Assembly (NCBI RefSeq): GCF_001553545.1
Contig: NZ_CP014227.1
Span: 1,031,001-1,095,000, forward strand
From: Capnocytophaga haemolytica
Lineage (GTDB): Bacteria > Bacteroidota > Bacteroidia > Flavobacteriales > Flavobacteriaceae
DNA: 64,000 bases
Direction: 5' to 3'
Program-made: the position numbers and the translations under genes
Part shown: positions 52,964-61,552 of the stretch, one piece after another
Layout of the letters: every line of letters begins with the position of its first letter
Position numbering within the stretch: the first letter of the stretch is position 1
The notes under the pieces: generated by a model
What the model was told of the DNA's origin: nothing
What the model saw: the letters and a program-made list of their open reading frames with translations, nothing else
Database searches by the model: none

Positions 52964-53364
52964 ACAGTTTCAGACTTATTTTGCTCGGTTTCAATCTGTC
53001 GGGCTACTTCTTCTCGCTTTTTTTCGAGTTCTTTTTCAACGGCAACGCCCATCTTCATAATCTTTTCTTGTTGAGCAGCGATGAGCTTTTCGCGCTGTTT
53101 TTCTTCCCATTCTTTACCCATAAATCGGTTGAATACAAACACACTCATAGCGTGCCATAACCATAGGAATAGCCATATCAGAGCAGCCCAGTACCACCAG
53201 TTATAGTCGGCGCCATAGCCTAATAGTTTGTTGGCTACCCAAAAGAAGATAGTGCCTAATACAAACACAAAGAAATGGATGTAGAGCAAGCGTTTTTGCT
53301 TCATTCTCTCTTCGGCATTTTTGAATAGCTCGTATTGTTCTTGAGTCAATTGTGTATCTGTCAT
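52960..53364 (-). CDS. 2TM domain membrane protein
   Basis: The 134-residue protein has two membrane helices at about 25-50 (LLYIHFFVFVLGTIFFWVANKL) and 58-80 (WWYWAALIWLFLWLWHAMSVF), followed by a Lys/Glu-rich coiled-coil tail (EWEEKQREKLIAAQQEKIMKM). This matches the 2TM family of Flavobacteria, seen alone or at the N-terminus of histidine kinases. Its role is unknown. It is translationally coupled to folA, although there is no clear functional link. Promoter box TATTTTTG is at the complement of 53390-53397. Confidence 0.85.
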   Translation of the reverse strand: MTDTQLTQEQYELFKNAEERMKQKRLLYIHFFVFVLGTIFFWVANKLLGYGADYNWWYWAALIWLFLWLWHAMSVFVFNRFMGKEWEEKQREKLIAAQQEKIMKMGVAVEKELEKKREEVARQIETEQNKSETV

Positions 53365-53389
53365 AATGTTTTATTTAGTAAATTCGGCG

Positions 53390-53397
53390 CAAAAATA
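53390..53397 (-). promoter_or_regulatory. -7 box of the 2TM-folA operon
   Basis: The complement reads TATTTTTG, 25 bp upstream of the 2TM start. Confidence 0.5.
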
Positions 53398-53470
53398 ATA
53401 AAAATATTTGTTGCGCAAAAGGGTTCTACTTTTTTTTATTCTGATATCATCCGTTAAGTTTTAACAGTCT

Positions 53471-55702
53471 TTACAGTAAATGAGGCAATAGGATGCGCTT
53501 GAAGGTAGCACTGGGTTGCATCACGGTGCAGACTTTTTCTTCATCGGGGAGGTAATAGCCGCCGAGTGTTACGGGGTGACCTTGCTCTCTGGTAAACTCT
53601 TGGACGATAATGTTTTCCTTCTCTTTTAGCGAATGTGCAATAGGGAAGAACTCACGGGAGAGCTCAGCGTCTTCAGTTTGCTCTGCCAAGGCTTCTGCCC
53701 AGTACATTGCCAAGTAGAAATGGCTGCCTCGCGTGTCAATTTCACCTATGTGGTGTTGTGGTGACTTGTTGTTTTCGAGAAGTTTCTCAGTAGCTTTGCC
53801 TAAAGAGTTTGCCAGTACGGATGCTTTGGGGCTGTCGAAGGTGCGGGCTAAGTGCTCCAGTGAGGCTCCTAAGGCGAGGTATTCGCCAAGGGAATCCCAG
53901 CGGAGGAAGTTATCCTCGAGAAACTGGGCGACGAGCTTGGGTGCTGAACCGCCTGCGCCTGTTTCAAAGAGACCACCGCCGCTCATCAAAGGCACGATGG
54001 AAAGCATTTTAGCACTCGTTTCAAGTTCTAAAATAGGGAATAAGTCGGTGAGGTAGTCGCGTAGGACATTACCCGTCACAGAGATAGTATCTTCGCCTTT
54101 TCGGAGCCTTTTCAGGGTGAATAGGGTAGCCTCAGCGGGCGGAAGAATGCTGATCTCCAAGCCGTCGGTGTTGTAATCTTTCAGGTAGGTATTCACTTTT
54201 TTGATCAGTTCGGCATCGTGGGCTCGATGGCTGTCCAACCAAAAAACTGTGGGGACACGTGCCTCCTTAGCCCTTGATACTGCGAGTTTTACCCAGTCTT
54301 GTACGGGGGCATCTTTCACAGTACACATACGCCATAGGTCGCCTTGCTCCACCTTATGGCTCAGGAGGGTAGTGCCGCTTTCGTCAATGACGTTCACGGT
54401 GCCGCTACTGGGTATCTCAAAGGTTTTATCGTGCGAGCCGTACTCCTCTGCCTTTTGTGCCATCAACCCGACGTTGGAGACGCTACCCATTGTGGTGGGG
54501 TCGAAGGCGCCGTGCTCTTTGCAGAAGTTGATCGTAGTGCTATAAACCCCTGCGTAAGCACTGTCGGGGATGAGAGCCAAGGTGTCCTGCAAAGCACCTT
54601 GTGCGTTGTACATTTTGCCTGAATTGCGTATCATTGCGGGCATTGAGGCATCAATGATCACATCGTTGGGTACGTGCAGATTAGTGATACCCTTATCGGA
54701 ATTGACCATCGCAATGGCAGGTGCTTTCTTGAGTGACTGCTCAATAGCTTGCTGAATTTCAGTTTTTTCCTCAGTGGGTAGGGGCTCTATTTTGCTGAGT
54801 AAATCGGCTAAGCCATTATTGGGGCTTATCCCTAAGCGGGCGAATGTAGTGGCGTACTTTTCGAATACGTCGGCGAGGATAGTGCTCAGTGCATACCCGA
54901 AGAGGATGGGGTCGGTGACCTTCATCATTGTGGTCTTCAGATGTAATGAGAGCAGTAAGCCGCGCTGTTTGGCGGTAGTGATTTGCTCTTTGTAGAAATC
55001 GAGCAGCGCCCTTTTGCGCATTACGGCGGCGTCAATGATTTCACCTTTCTGAGCGGCAAAGGGTTCTTTTAAGACTGTGCTAACGCCCTCAGCTGTAACG
55101 AGTTCGATACGCAGTTTGGTATCCTCGGAAAGGGTTACTGACTTTTCGCTGTGGAAGAAGTCGCCCTCAGCCATTGTAGCCACGGCAGTTTGTGATTCCT
55201 TACTCCAAGTGCCCATCGTGTGGGGGTGTTTGCGAGCGTAGTTTTTCACTGCTTGGGGCACACGGCGGTCGGAATTACCCTCACGCAGCACGGGGTTTAC
55301 GGCACTACCTTTTACCTTATCATAGCGTGCTTTGATAAGTTTATCTCCTTCGCTTTGAGGGTTTTCTGGATAATCGGGCAGGTCGTAGCCTTTGGCTTTT
55401 AGCTCACTGATGGCGGCTAAGAGCTGAGGCACAGAAGCACTGATGTTGGGCAGCTTGATGATGTTGGCTTCTGGGCTTGCGGTGAGGGTGGCTAACTCAG
55501 CTAAGTCATTATTAGTGCGTTGGTTCTCAGTGAGGAAGTCAGGAAAAGCTGCGATGATGCGCCCTGCCAAAGAGATGTTTTTCTCGCTAAATTCAATACC
55601 CGAAGAGGCTGTAAAGCGCTTGATAATGGGCAATAGTGAGTGGGTTGCCAAGAAGGGAGCTTCGTCGGTTAGAGTATAGATGATAGTTTCTTTTTTAGCC
55701 AT
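53471..55702 (-). CDS. icd: Monomeric NADP-dependent isocitrate dehydrogenase
   Basis: The 743-residue enzyme is of the monomeric (IDH-II) type: [22 protein letters not shown] at the start, [21 protein letters not shown] (about 137-157), [13 protein letters not shown] (about 255-267), [20 protein letters not shown] (about 388-407) and [17 protein letters not shown]. The length agrees with the 740-residue family. It converts isocitrate to 2-oxoglutarate with NADP+. Monomeric IDH is not homologous at simple sequence level to the dimeric Icd of E. coli. Promoter box TACCTTTG lies at the complement of 55724-55731. Confidence 0.96.
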   Translation of the reverse strand: MAKKETIIYTLTDEAPFLATHSLLPIIKRFTASSGIEFSEKNISLAGRIIAAFPDFLTENQRTNNDLAELATLTASPEANIIKLPNISASVPQLLAAISELKAKGYDLPDYPENPQSEGDKLIKARYDKVKGSAVNPVLREGNSDRRVPQAVKNYARKHPHTMGTWSKESQTAVATMAEGDFFHSEKSVTLSEDTKLRIELVTAEGVSTVLKEPFAAQKGEIIDAAVMRKRALLDFYKEQITTAKQRGLLLSLHLKTTMMKVTDPILFGYALSTILADVFEKYATTFARLGISPNNGLADLLSKIEPLPTEEKTEIQQAIEQSLKKAPAIAMVNSDKGITNLHVPNDVIIDASMPAMIRNSGKMYNAQGALQDTLALIPDSAYAGVYSTTINFCKEHGAFDPTTMGSVSNVGLMAQKAEEYGSHDKTFEIPSSGTVNVIDESGTTLLSHKVEQGDLWRMCTVKDAPVQDWVKLAVSRAKEARVPTVFWLDSHRAHDAELIKKVNTYLKDYNTDGLEISILPPAEATLFTLKRLRKGEDTISVTGNVLRDYLTDLFPILELETSAKMLSIVPLMSGGGLFETGAGGSAPKLVAQFLEDNFLRWDSLGEYLALGASLEHLARTFDSPKASVLANSLGKATEKLLENNKSPQHHIGEIDTRGSHFYLAMYWAEALAEQTEDAELSREFFPIAHSLKEKENIIVQEFTREQGHPVTLGGYYLPDEEKVCTVMQPSATFKRILLPHLL

Positions 55703-55723
55703 AATATGATGTTTAATAAGAGT

Positions 55724-55731
55724 ACAAAGGT
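55724..55731 (-). promoter_or_regulatory. -7 box of icd promoter
   Basis: The complement reads TACCTTTG, 21 bp upstream of the start. Confidence 0.55.
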
Positions 55732-55897
55732 ATAAAGAAAGTTTTAATACACCAAATATAAAATGAATTATTTTTTGAAAGGGGGTATTTTAGAAGGTTT
55801 CCCAAAGGTGATTTTTCATTTTTTCATATTTTATCCGAAAATCAGTTGTATTTTCTACGATATTGCTTTTGTGTAAAAAAGGGAACACACCTCGTTT

Positions 55898-55941
55898 GTT
55901 CGAGATGTGTTCGGGATGTGTTCGAGATGTGTTCGAGTAGG
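55898..55941 (+). repeat. Four 11-bp tandem repeats (GTTCGAGATGT)
   Basis: Units at 55898, 55909, 55920 and 55931; the second has G for A at one position and the fourth is diverged after GTTCGAG. The unit resembles the half TTCGATATGTG of the 26-bp dispersed repeat at 21127. It is intergenic, between icd and the TonB receptor terminator. Confidence 0.85.
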
Positions 55942-55953
55942 ATAGGTAAAAGG

Positions 55954-55978
55954 GCTGACAGAAATATTTTCTGTCAGC
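55954..55978 (-). terminator. Terminator of the TonB receptor gene
   Basis: GCTGACAGAAA at 55954-55964 pairs perfectly with TTTCTGTCAGC at 55968-55978. On the minus strand it is followed by CCCTTTTACC. Confidence 0.82.
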
Positions 55979-55982
55979 GGAC

Positions 55983-58118
55983 TTAGAAAGTAATGGTTAC
56001 CCCTACTAAGTAGTTGGCTTCTGCTGCGGGGATGTAACTCATTCCGTAATCGTTGTTGGCATAGGCTACATACTTGTTGTTGAGGATGTTATTCCCTTGT
56101 ACGGAGAAGAGTACCTCTTTAGCAACGGCTCGAGGTTTCCACAGGTAGGTAGCGGCGAAGTTGTTTACCCAATAGGCCTCTAATTTGGCGTCGTTATGCT
56201 TGGTGTTATCGACGTATTGGTTGCTGACGTACTTGGTGATTAGGCTCATTCCGAGATCCTTTAAAGGGAAGAAAGTGAGGGTATTGCCAGCTATCACAGC
56301 AGGTGAATAGGAGATAGGAGTATCGCCGAGGTCAATAGTTTTGGTCTTATCAGTAGGGTCGGTGATTTTGTAGTTTTTGTTCTTGTTTTGACTGTAAGCG
56401 ATGTTAGGCTGCCACAGCCATCGGTCGGAGATTTTGTAGCTCAAATTGAGTTCGACCCCTGCGCGGTAGCTTTTGCCTACGTTCTCGCGTATGGGGTAGC
56501 CCGTTGCGTTTAGCTTACCTGTAAGAGCCAGTTGGTCAGTGTATTGCATATAATAAGCATTGAGGTTTAGCTGTAGATCGCTGCCTGTAAATCGCCAACC
56601 GAGTTCGAAGTCGTTGAGCTTCTCAGGGAGTGGCTTTTTTGCTTCGGGATTATCGGCAAGGGCATCGGTATAGTTCTTATAATCAGAGCGATTGGGTTCC
56701 TTAGTGGCACGTGCATAGGAAATGTAGAGGTGGCTATCGGGATTGATGCTGAAGGTGATGCCTCCCTTTGGATTAAAGGCGGAGAGGTGTTCGTTAACGT
56801 TGTATTTATCAGCGCGATAGGTGACGTGTCGGTATTGTAAATCACCGAAGAGGCTCCAGTGTGGTGTGAGCTGCCACGTGATTTTTGAGAAGGCTGAGAG
56901 CTCGCCTTTGGGGTTGATGCCTTCGTAGCTGTAGCGGTTCCCGTAGGTGAAGGAGGCTTTTTCAGCCCAAAGTAAGTCCTTATAGTGGCTTCCTTCGTAG
57001 CGGTTTGCGAGACCACCGAAGATGATTTCGAGCTTATTACTGTGGTAATTGATATCAAAAGTGGTTCCGTAGAAGTCGTTGTCGAGCCCTTGCTGGTGGA
57101 TGATGTAGGCTTTCTTTTCTTTGCCTTTGGCGTCCTTGCCAAGCGAAGGGAGCCCGACTTTGGAGTAGGCTTTTTTCTCGTAGTTTTCCCAATAGCCCTT
57201 GCCTTTGGTGTAGTGGAAGGCGAGATGGGAGTTCCACGAGGAGCCCCATTGTTGTGACCAGTGTAGCTGGGCGTGGTCTTGGGCGTAATTATCGGTTTCG
57301 TTGTTGTAGAAGTGCTTATTACCTGCGGCATCGTAGTATTCGCCAGCAGGATTGTAGCGACGGTCTTTTTCGAGGGTTTCTTTATCTAAGCCTATGTAAG
57401 TGAGATAGACGTGTTGCCGTCCGCCAAAGAGAAGGGCTTTGATGAGGGTTCCTCCGTAGGCGTAGGCTCCTTGTAGGAAGTAGGATTTGAGGTCGGAAGA
57501 GGCACGGTCGCGGTATCCATCGGATTTGATAACGGAGAAGCGTCCACTGAGTTCGAAACGGTTGTTTATTTTGCCTGTGGAGAGCTTGACAGCGTGCTTG
57601 TGTGTGTTGTAACTTCCGTAGTAGTTGGCTATCTCGGCAGAGGCATCGTTTTGGATGGCGTCGGTAAGCACATTGAGGCTTGCTCCAAAGGCTCCTGAGC
57701 CGTTTGAGGAAGTTCCTACGCCACGTTGGAGTTGGATGTTTTCAGCTGAGGCAGCGAAGTCGGAGAGGTTATACCAAAATACGCCGTGCGACTCGGCATC
57801 GTTGAAGGGCACGCCGTTGATGGTTACGTTGATGCGCTCTAAGTTGGAGCCACGAACGAACATATTGGTAGCCCCAAAGCCTGTGCCGTCCTCGCTATAA
57901 CTCACTACGTTGGGTAGCTGATTGAGGAGCAGAGGGAGCTGTTGCCCTGTGTTTTTCTCCTTGATGGTTTTCTTGGAGAGATTGCTAAATGTTACGGGAT
58001 TGGTTTGTTTTGCTCTTACAGCAGATACGAGCACCTCATCGAGTTGGATGGGTTGTGATTGCGCTACTATTGCCATAGGTAATAGGCAAAGTACTGCGCC
58101 AAGTAATGATTTTTTCAT
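55983..58118 (-). CDS. TonB-dependent receptor, probable thiamine or precursor importer
   Basis: This 711-residue outer-membrane receptor has a signal peptide (PMAIVAQSQP), a TonB-box-like segment near IQLDEVLVSA, the plug (TNMFVRGSNLERINVTINGVPFNDAESHG; NIQLQRGVGTSSNGSGAFGASLNV) and a 22-strand barrel ending in Phe. It is preceded by a TPP riboswitch with a terminator-type expression platform, so it should be made when thiamine pyrophosphate is scarce. That control predicts thiamine or a thiamine precursor as cargo. It is monocistronic; no inner-membrane transporter (PnuT-like) or thi gene is next to it. Confidence 0.9.
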   Translation of the reverse strand: MKKSLLGAVLCLLPMAIVAQSQPIQLDEVLVSAVRAKQTNPVTFSNLSKKTIKEKNTGQQLPLLLNQLPNVVSYSEDGTGFGATNMFVRGSNLERINVTINGVPFNDAESHGVFWYNLSDFAASAENIQLQRGVGTSSNGSGAFGASLNVLTDAIQNDASAEIANYYGSYNTHKHAVKLSTGKINNRFELSGRFSVIKSDGYRDRASSDLKSYFLQGAYAYGGTLIKALLFGGRQHVYLTYIGLDKETLEKDRRYNPAGEYYDAAGNKHFYNNETDNYAQDHAQLHWSQQWGSSWNSHLAFHYTKGKGYWENYEKKAYSKVGLPSLGKDAKGKEKKAYIIHQQGLDNDFYGTTFDINYHSNKLEIIFGGLANRYEGSHYKDLLWAEKASFTYGNRYSYEGINPKGELSAFSKITWQLTPHWSLFGDLQYRHVTYRADKYNVNEHLSAFNPKGGITFSINPDSHLYISYARATKEPNRSDYKNYTDALADNPEAKKPLPEKLNDFELGWRFTGSDLQLNLNAYYMQYTDQLALTGKLNATGYPIRENVGKSYRAGVELNLSYKISDRWLWQPNIAYSQNKNKNYKITDPTDKTKTIDLGDTPISYSPAVIAGNTLTFFPLKDLGMSLITKYVSNQYVDNTKHNDAKLEAYWVNNFAATYLWKPRAVAKEVLFSVQGNNILNNKYVAYANNDYGMSYIPAAEANYLVGVTITF

Positions 58119-58168
58119 TGTAAAATGTTGTATTTTACAAATAAAAGAGGTAATTATTTGGTGGTGAA

Positions 58169-58209
58169 TAAAAAAAGCCTGTTCGTGCTACCCAAAAGCA
58201 GGAACAAGC
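58169..58209 (-). terminator. Riboswitch expression-platform terminator
   Basis: On the minus strand GCTTGTTCCTGCT pairs with AGCACGAACAGGC (12 of 13, complement of 58197-58209 and 58177-58189), followed by a run of seven T. The palindrome AAGCGTTAACGCTT at 58205-58218 lies between the aptamer and this hairpin and could form an alternative stem. Confidence 0.8.
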
Positions 58210-58221
58210 GTTAACGCTTCT

Positions 58222-58296
58222 TTTTCCTTTAACAGTATTACCTGTTCAAGTTCTATGGGTATGATCTCAGCCTGTTACAGCACCCCTTTGAGACGG
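58222..58296 (-). ncRNA. TPP (THI element) riboswitch
   Basis: On the minus strand the conserved THI-box blocks appear in order: AAAGGGGTGCT (complement of 58279-58289), GGCTGAGATCATACCC (58257-58272), GAACTTGAACAGGTAATACTG (58233-58253, 21 positions, cited by ends) and a degenerate AAAGGAA end. The CUGAGA and ACC core that binds the pyrimidine, and the UAAU block near the diphosphate site, are intact. It controls the TonB receptor by transcription termination. Confidence 0.92.
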
Positions 58297-58298
58297 CG

Positions 58299-58306
58299 CA
58301 AAAGTA
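58299..58306 (-). promoter_or_regulatory. -7 box of the TonB receptor leader
   Basis: The complement reads TACTTTTG, directly upstream of the TPP aptamer. Confidence 0.65.
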
Positions 58307-58604
58307 CGATGTTTCTTTGTAATAGGGAAAACTTTTTACTGATTTTTTATTTAAAAAGTAGTTTTAATTCTGTTGTGCGTTGATTTATAAGTACCTATAA
58401 GTAAGGGCTCTTTTATTTTTATTAGCGGTAAATATTTATTGAGGCTTGTCCTTATTTACTTTACCTCTGTTTTTAGATACAACGCTTTCAATATATTTTA
58501 TCTGTTGGGGATGAGATTGGTATATATAAAGACTTCTTTTAGGGCGCTATTTTCATTTATTTGTTGAAAACTACAATTAAAAGTATTGTTTTGCAGGCTT
58601 TGTT

Positions 58605-59837
58605 CTATCTCAGCTTGAGTGTGACAATTGAAATCACGGCTAAGAAGATGCCTACGATGAGGAAGCGCATCACTATTTTGCTTTCGTGGAAGCCTTTTTT
58701 CTGATAGTGGTGGTGAAGCGGAGACATTAGGAAGATACGTCTGCCCTCACCATATTTGCGCTTTGTGTATTTGAAGTAAGCTACTTGTATGATTACGGAG
58801 AGGTTTTCTATTAAGAAGATACCACAAAGGATGGGTATGAGGAGCTCCTTACGAACAGCGATGGCGATTACGGCAATGATGCTTCCGATGGTTAAACTCC
58901 CTGTATCGCCCATAAAGACTTGTGCGGGGTAGGTGTTGTACCACAGGAACCCTACAAGGGCACCTGCAAAGGCTGCAATGAAGACGGTAAGCTCACCCAC
59001 TCGTGGGATATACATAATATTGAGGTAATGAGAGAAGATGATATTGCCAGAGATCCAAGCGAAGATCCCCAGAGCAAGCACAATGATAGCCGAACTTCCC
59101 GCAGCAAGTCCATCGATTCCGTCAGTGAGATTAGCACCGTTGGAGACAGCTGTAACGATGAGGATTACCAATGGGATAAATACAAGCCATACGTATTTAT
59201 GAGCGTTTTCGCCTGTCCAAGCAATAAGATCGGCGTAGTCAAATTCGTTGTTTTTTACAAAGGGGATAGTTGTTTTAGTTGATTTTACCTCTTCGGTGAG
59301 GTTGTTTTCAGTAGGGATAGTATTTTCTGTTTGGATTTTTGCAAAGCTTGCCTTTTCATTCTTTACGGTTACATTGGGGTTAAAATAGAGTGTTGCCCCT
59401 ACGATAATGCCTAAGCCTATTTGCCCGAGGACTTTAAAACGCCCCTTAAGACCTTCTTTATTTTTGCGGAAGGTTTTGATATAATCATCAATAAAGCCGA
59501 TAGTACCCATCCATATAGTGGTGATAATTAGTAAGATGACATATACATTATCCAACTTAGCCAGTAATAACACAGGGATGAGTGTTGCTAAAATGATGAT
59601 AATTCCCCCCATTGTAGGCGTTCCTGCTTTCTCGCTTTGACCTGTTAGACCTAAGTCGCGGACTGTCTCGCCAATTTGCTTCCGTTGTAGGAGGCGGATG
59701 ATACGCTTACCGTAGACAATTGAGATAAGTAAGGATAATATCAAAGCCATACCTGCTCTAAAAGAGAGGTATTTGTATAATCCTGAACCAGGGAAGTCGT
59801 AGTATTTTTCTAAGGTTTCTAATAAATGATACAACAT
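58605..59837 (-). CDS. mraY: Phospho-N-acetylmuramoyl-pentapeptide transferase
   Basis: This 410-residue inner-membrane enzyme makes lipid I from UDP-MurNAc-pentapeptide and undecaprenyl phosphate. Conserved blocks are [11 protein letters not shown] (about 72-82), [21 protein letters not shown] (split, with the Mg-binding Asp pair near 117), [12 protein letters not shown] (about 236-247), GDTGSL (about 312) and the HHHYQKKG loop (about 377). Between helices there is an extra ~60-residue Thr/Glu/Lys-rich insertion (about 155-210), as in other Bacteroidota MraY. It follows murE by 61 bp. A TACCTTTG box in the gap (complement of 59876-59883) suggests an additional internal promoter. Confidence 0.95.
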   Translation of the reverse strand: MLYHLLETLEKYYDFPGSGLYKYLSFRAGMALILSLLISIVYGKRIIRLLQRKQIGETVRDLGLTGQSEKAGTPTMGGIIIILATLIPVLLLAKLDNVYVILLIITTIWMGTIGFIDDYIKTFRKNKEGLKGRFKVLGQIGLGIIVGATLYFNPNVTVKNEKASFAKIQTENTIPTENNLTEEVKSTKTTIPFVKNNEFDYADLIAWTGENAHKYVWLVFIPLVILIVTAVSNGANLTDGIDGLAAGSSAIIVLALGIFAWISGNIIFSHYLNIMYIPRVGELTVFIAAFAGALVGFLWYNTYPAQVFMGDTGSLTIGSIIAVIAIAVRKELLIPILCGIFLIENLSVIIQVAYFKYTKRKYGEGRRIFLMSPLHHHYQKKGFHESKIVMRFLIVGIFLAVISIVTLKLR

Positions 59838-59875
59838 ATTAGCGAACAGCTTTTGGTGTAATTAGTTATCGGCGG

Positions 59876-59883
59876 CAAAGGTA
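59876..59883 (-). promoter_or_regulatory. Possible internal promoter before mraY
   Basis: The complement reads TACCTTTG in the murE-mraY gap, 38 bp upstream of the mraY start. Confidence 0.5.
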
Positions 59884-59898
59884 CAATAATTTCTGGAA

Positions 59899-61359
59899 TT
59901 ACTTTCCATATAGGAGTAAAAATTCCTGAATAACTTTGAGATCATCGAAAGGAGAGCGCACCCCTTTGACTTCTTGATAGGTTTCGTGCCCTTTCCCTGC
60001 AACGAGGATGATGTCTCCTTTCTCAGCATTTTTCACTGCTGACTGAATGGCTTGGCGTCGATCGGTAATGGTTTGTACTCTGTGGAAGTTTTGAGGTTGT
60101 ACTCCTGCTTCCATCTCACGAAGGATCGTCTTAGGGTCTTCATCACGGGGATTGTCGCTGGTGAAGATTACAGCATCACTGAGGGTTGTGGCAATATCAG
60201 CCATTTCAGGGCGTTTGGATTTGTCGCGATTGCCACCACAGCCTATTACAGTAGTGAGGGTTTCCTTGTGGGAACGTATGTCATTGATGGTTTCTAAAAC
60301 ATTTTGCAGAGCGTCGGGGGTATGAGCATAGTCAACAATGGTGACCACGCCACTGCTGCTTACTGCTACTTGGAAGCGACCTGTCACGGGTTTTATCTTG
60401 CTTATCAGGCGCAACACATCCAAGCTATCTAAGCCTAAAAGTGTTGCTGTGGCATATACTGCTAAAAGGTTGTAGGCATTAAAGCGCCCGATGAGTTGCG
60501 TCCATACTTCTTGCTTGTTTATTTTTAAAAGTAAGCCATCAAAGCGACTTTCAATGATCCTCGCCTTGAAGTCAGCAAGGGTTTTTAGAGCGTAAGTCTT
60601 TTTGGTGGCACGAGTGTTTTGCAACATAAAGGAGCCATTTTTATCATCGACATTTACCAAGGCAAAAGCCTCTCGAGGAAGATTGTCAAAGAATCGTTTC
60701 TTTACATCACGATAAGCGGTAAAAGTTTTGTGGTAGTCAAGATGGTCGTGGGTGAGATTGGTAAAGATACCTCCCATAAAGTGTAATCCCTCGCAACGAT
60801 GTTGGTCGATACCGTGAGAACTTACCTCCATAAAACAATGGGTAACACCCTTCTGTACCATTGCAGCTAAATGAGCATTGAGTTCCAGTGGATCAGGAGT
60901 GGTGTGAGTAGCCTCGTGGCGCTCATCATCAATATAGACGGCAACAGTAGAAAGCAGTCCTGCCTTATAGCCTGCCTCACGGAAAAGCTCATAGAGCAGT
61001 GTGGCAATGGTAGTCTTGCCATTAGTGCCTGTGACGCCTACGAGCTTGAGCTGCTGTGAAGGCTTGCCGTAGTAGGCAGAAGCTAATAAAGCTAAGGCTT
61101 TGCCACTATTTGTCACTTGCACATAAGTAACCTCCTTGTGTAAAGTGTTGGGCAACTCCTCACAGACGATTACCACAGCTCCAAGAGCAATGGCCTTTTC
61201 AATAAAAGTGTGCCCATCCACCGCAGTACCTCGTACGGCTACAAAAAGGCTGCCTTGAGAGGCTTTGCGTGAATCAAAGCAGAGTGAGGTGATCTCAAGT
61301 TCAATGCTACCGATAATAGCTTCGGTAGTGATATCTTTTAATAAAGTTTTTAAAATCAT
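59899..61359 (-). CDS. murE: UDP-MurNAc-tripeptide synthetase (meso-DAP adding)
   Basis: The 486-residue Mur ligase has the ATP loop GVTGTNGKTT at 108-117, the Mur ligase motif EVSSHGIDQHRCEG (about 178-191), a likely carbamylated K220 (YRDVKKRFF) and the substrate-selecting motif DNPRDEDP at 402-409. DNPR is the signature of enzymes adding meso-diaminopimelate rather than lysine, so the wall is DAP type. It adds the third residue to UDP-MurNAc-L-Ala-D-Glu in the cytoplasm. It lies in the dcw cluster between a small ORF and mraY. Confidence 0.96.
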   Translation of the reverse strand: MILKTLLKDITTEAIIGSIELEITSLCFDSRKASQGSLFVAVRGTAVDGHTFIEKAIALGAVVIVCEELPNTLHKEVTYVQVTNSGKALALLASAYYGKPSQQLKLVGVTGTNGKTTIATLLYELFREAGYKAGLLSTVAVYIDDERHEATHTTPDPLELNAHLAAMVQKGVTHCFMEVSSHGIDQHRCEGLHFMGGIFTNLTHDHLDYHKTFTAYRDVKKRFFDNLPREAFALVNVDDKNGSFMLQNTRATKKTYALKTLADFKARIIESRFDGLLLKINKQEVWTQLIGRFNAYNLLAVYATATLLGLDSLDVLRLISKIKPVTGRFQVAVSSSGVVTIVDYAHTPDALQNVLETINDIRSHKETLTTVIGCGGNRDKSKRPEMADIATTLSDAVIFTSDNPRDEDPKTILREMEAGVQPQNFHRVQTITDRRQAIQSAVKNAEKGDIILVAGKGHETYQEVKGVRSPFDDLKVIQEFLLLYGK

Positions 61360-61383
61360 TGTATAGAAATTAGAGGTCAGAGA

Positions 61384-61515
61384 TTATTTATCTTTTTCTT
61401 TCTTCTCTGTTTTTGTCTCGGTTTCTTTATTCTTATTTTCAACCTTTTTAGGTTTATAGCTACTTCTTATCAGTGCTGAAGCTTTCATCTTGTTTGTTTC
61501 TGTACTTGTGTTCAT
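61384..61515 (-). CDS. Small Lys/Glu-rich ORF in the dcw cluster (43 aa)
   Basis: This is an ATG-started 44-codon frame in the 193-bp gap between ftsI and murE, on the same strand. The product starts MNTSTETNKMKASALIRSSY and ends in a charged tail of KPKK, ENKNKE, TKTEKKEKDK. It has no signal, membrane helix or recognised domain and would be disordered. It could be a real small protein co-expressed with the division genes, or an open frame by chance in AT-rich sequence. Codon use (AAA/AAG, GAA, ACA) is typical for the window. Conservation would decide. Confidence 0.45.
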   Translation of the reverse strand: MNTSTETNKMKASALIRSSYKPKKVENKNKETETKTEKKEKDK

Positions 61516-61552
61516 ATTCTTATGTTATTTAGTTATTATTTCTTAAAATCTC

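Larger units (their letters stand above)
58119..58604. other. Regulatory leader of the TonB receptor and gap before mraY
   Basis: Bases 58119-58306 are the riboswitch leader of the TonB receptor, with its promoter. The rest (58307-58604) is AT-rich and lies between that promoter and the 3' end of mraY. I see no ORF, terminator or repeat of note there. Confidence 0.6.

Noticed and set aside
56567..57331. 254-residue minus-strand ORF inside the TonB receptor gene
   Set aside because: Same strand but another frame of a clear receptor gene; the Thr/Ser/Pro-rich product has no domain.
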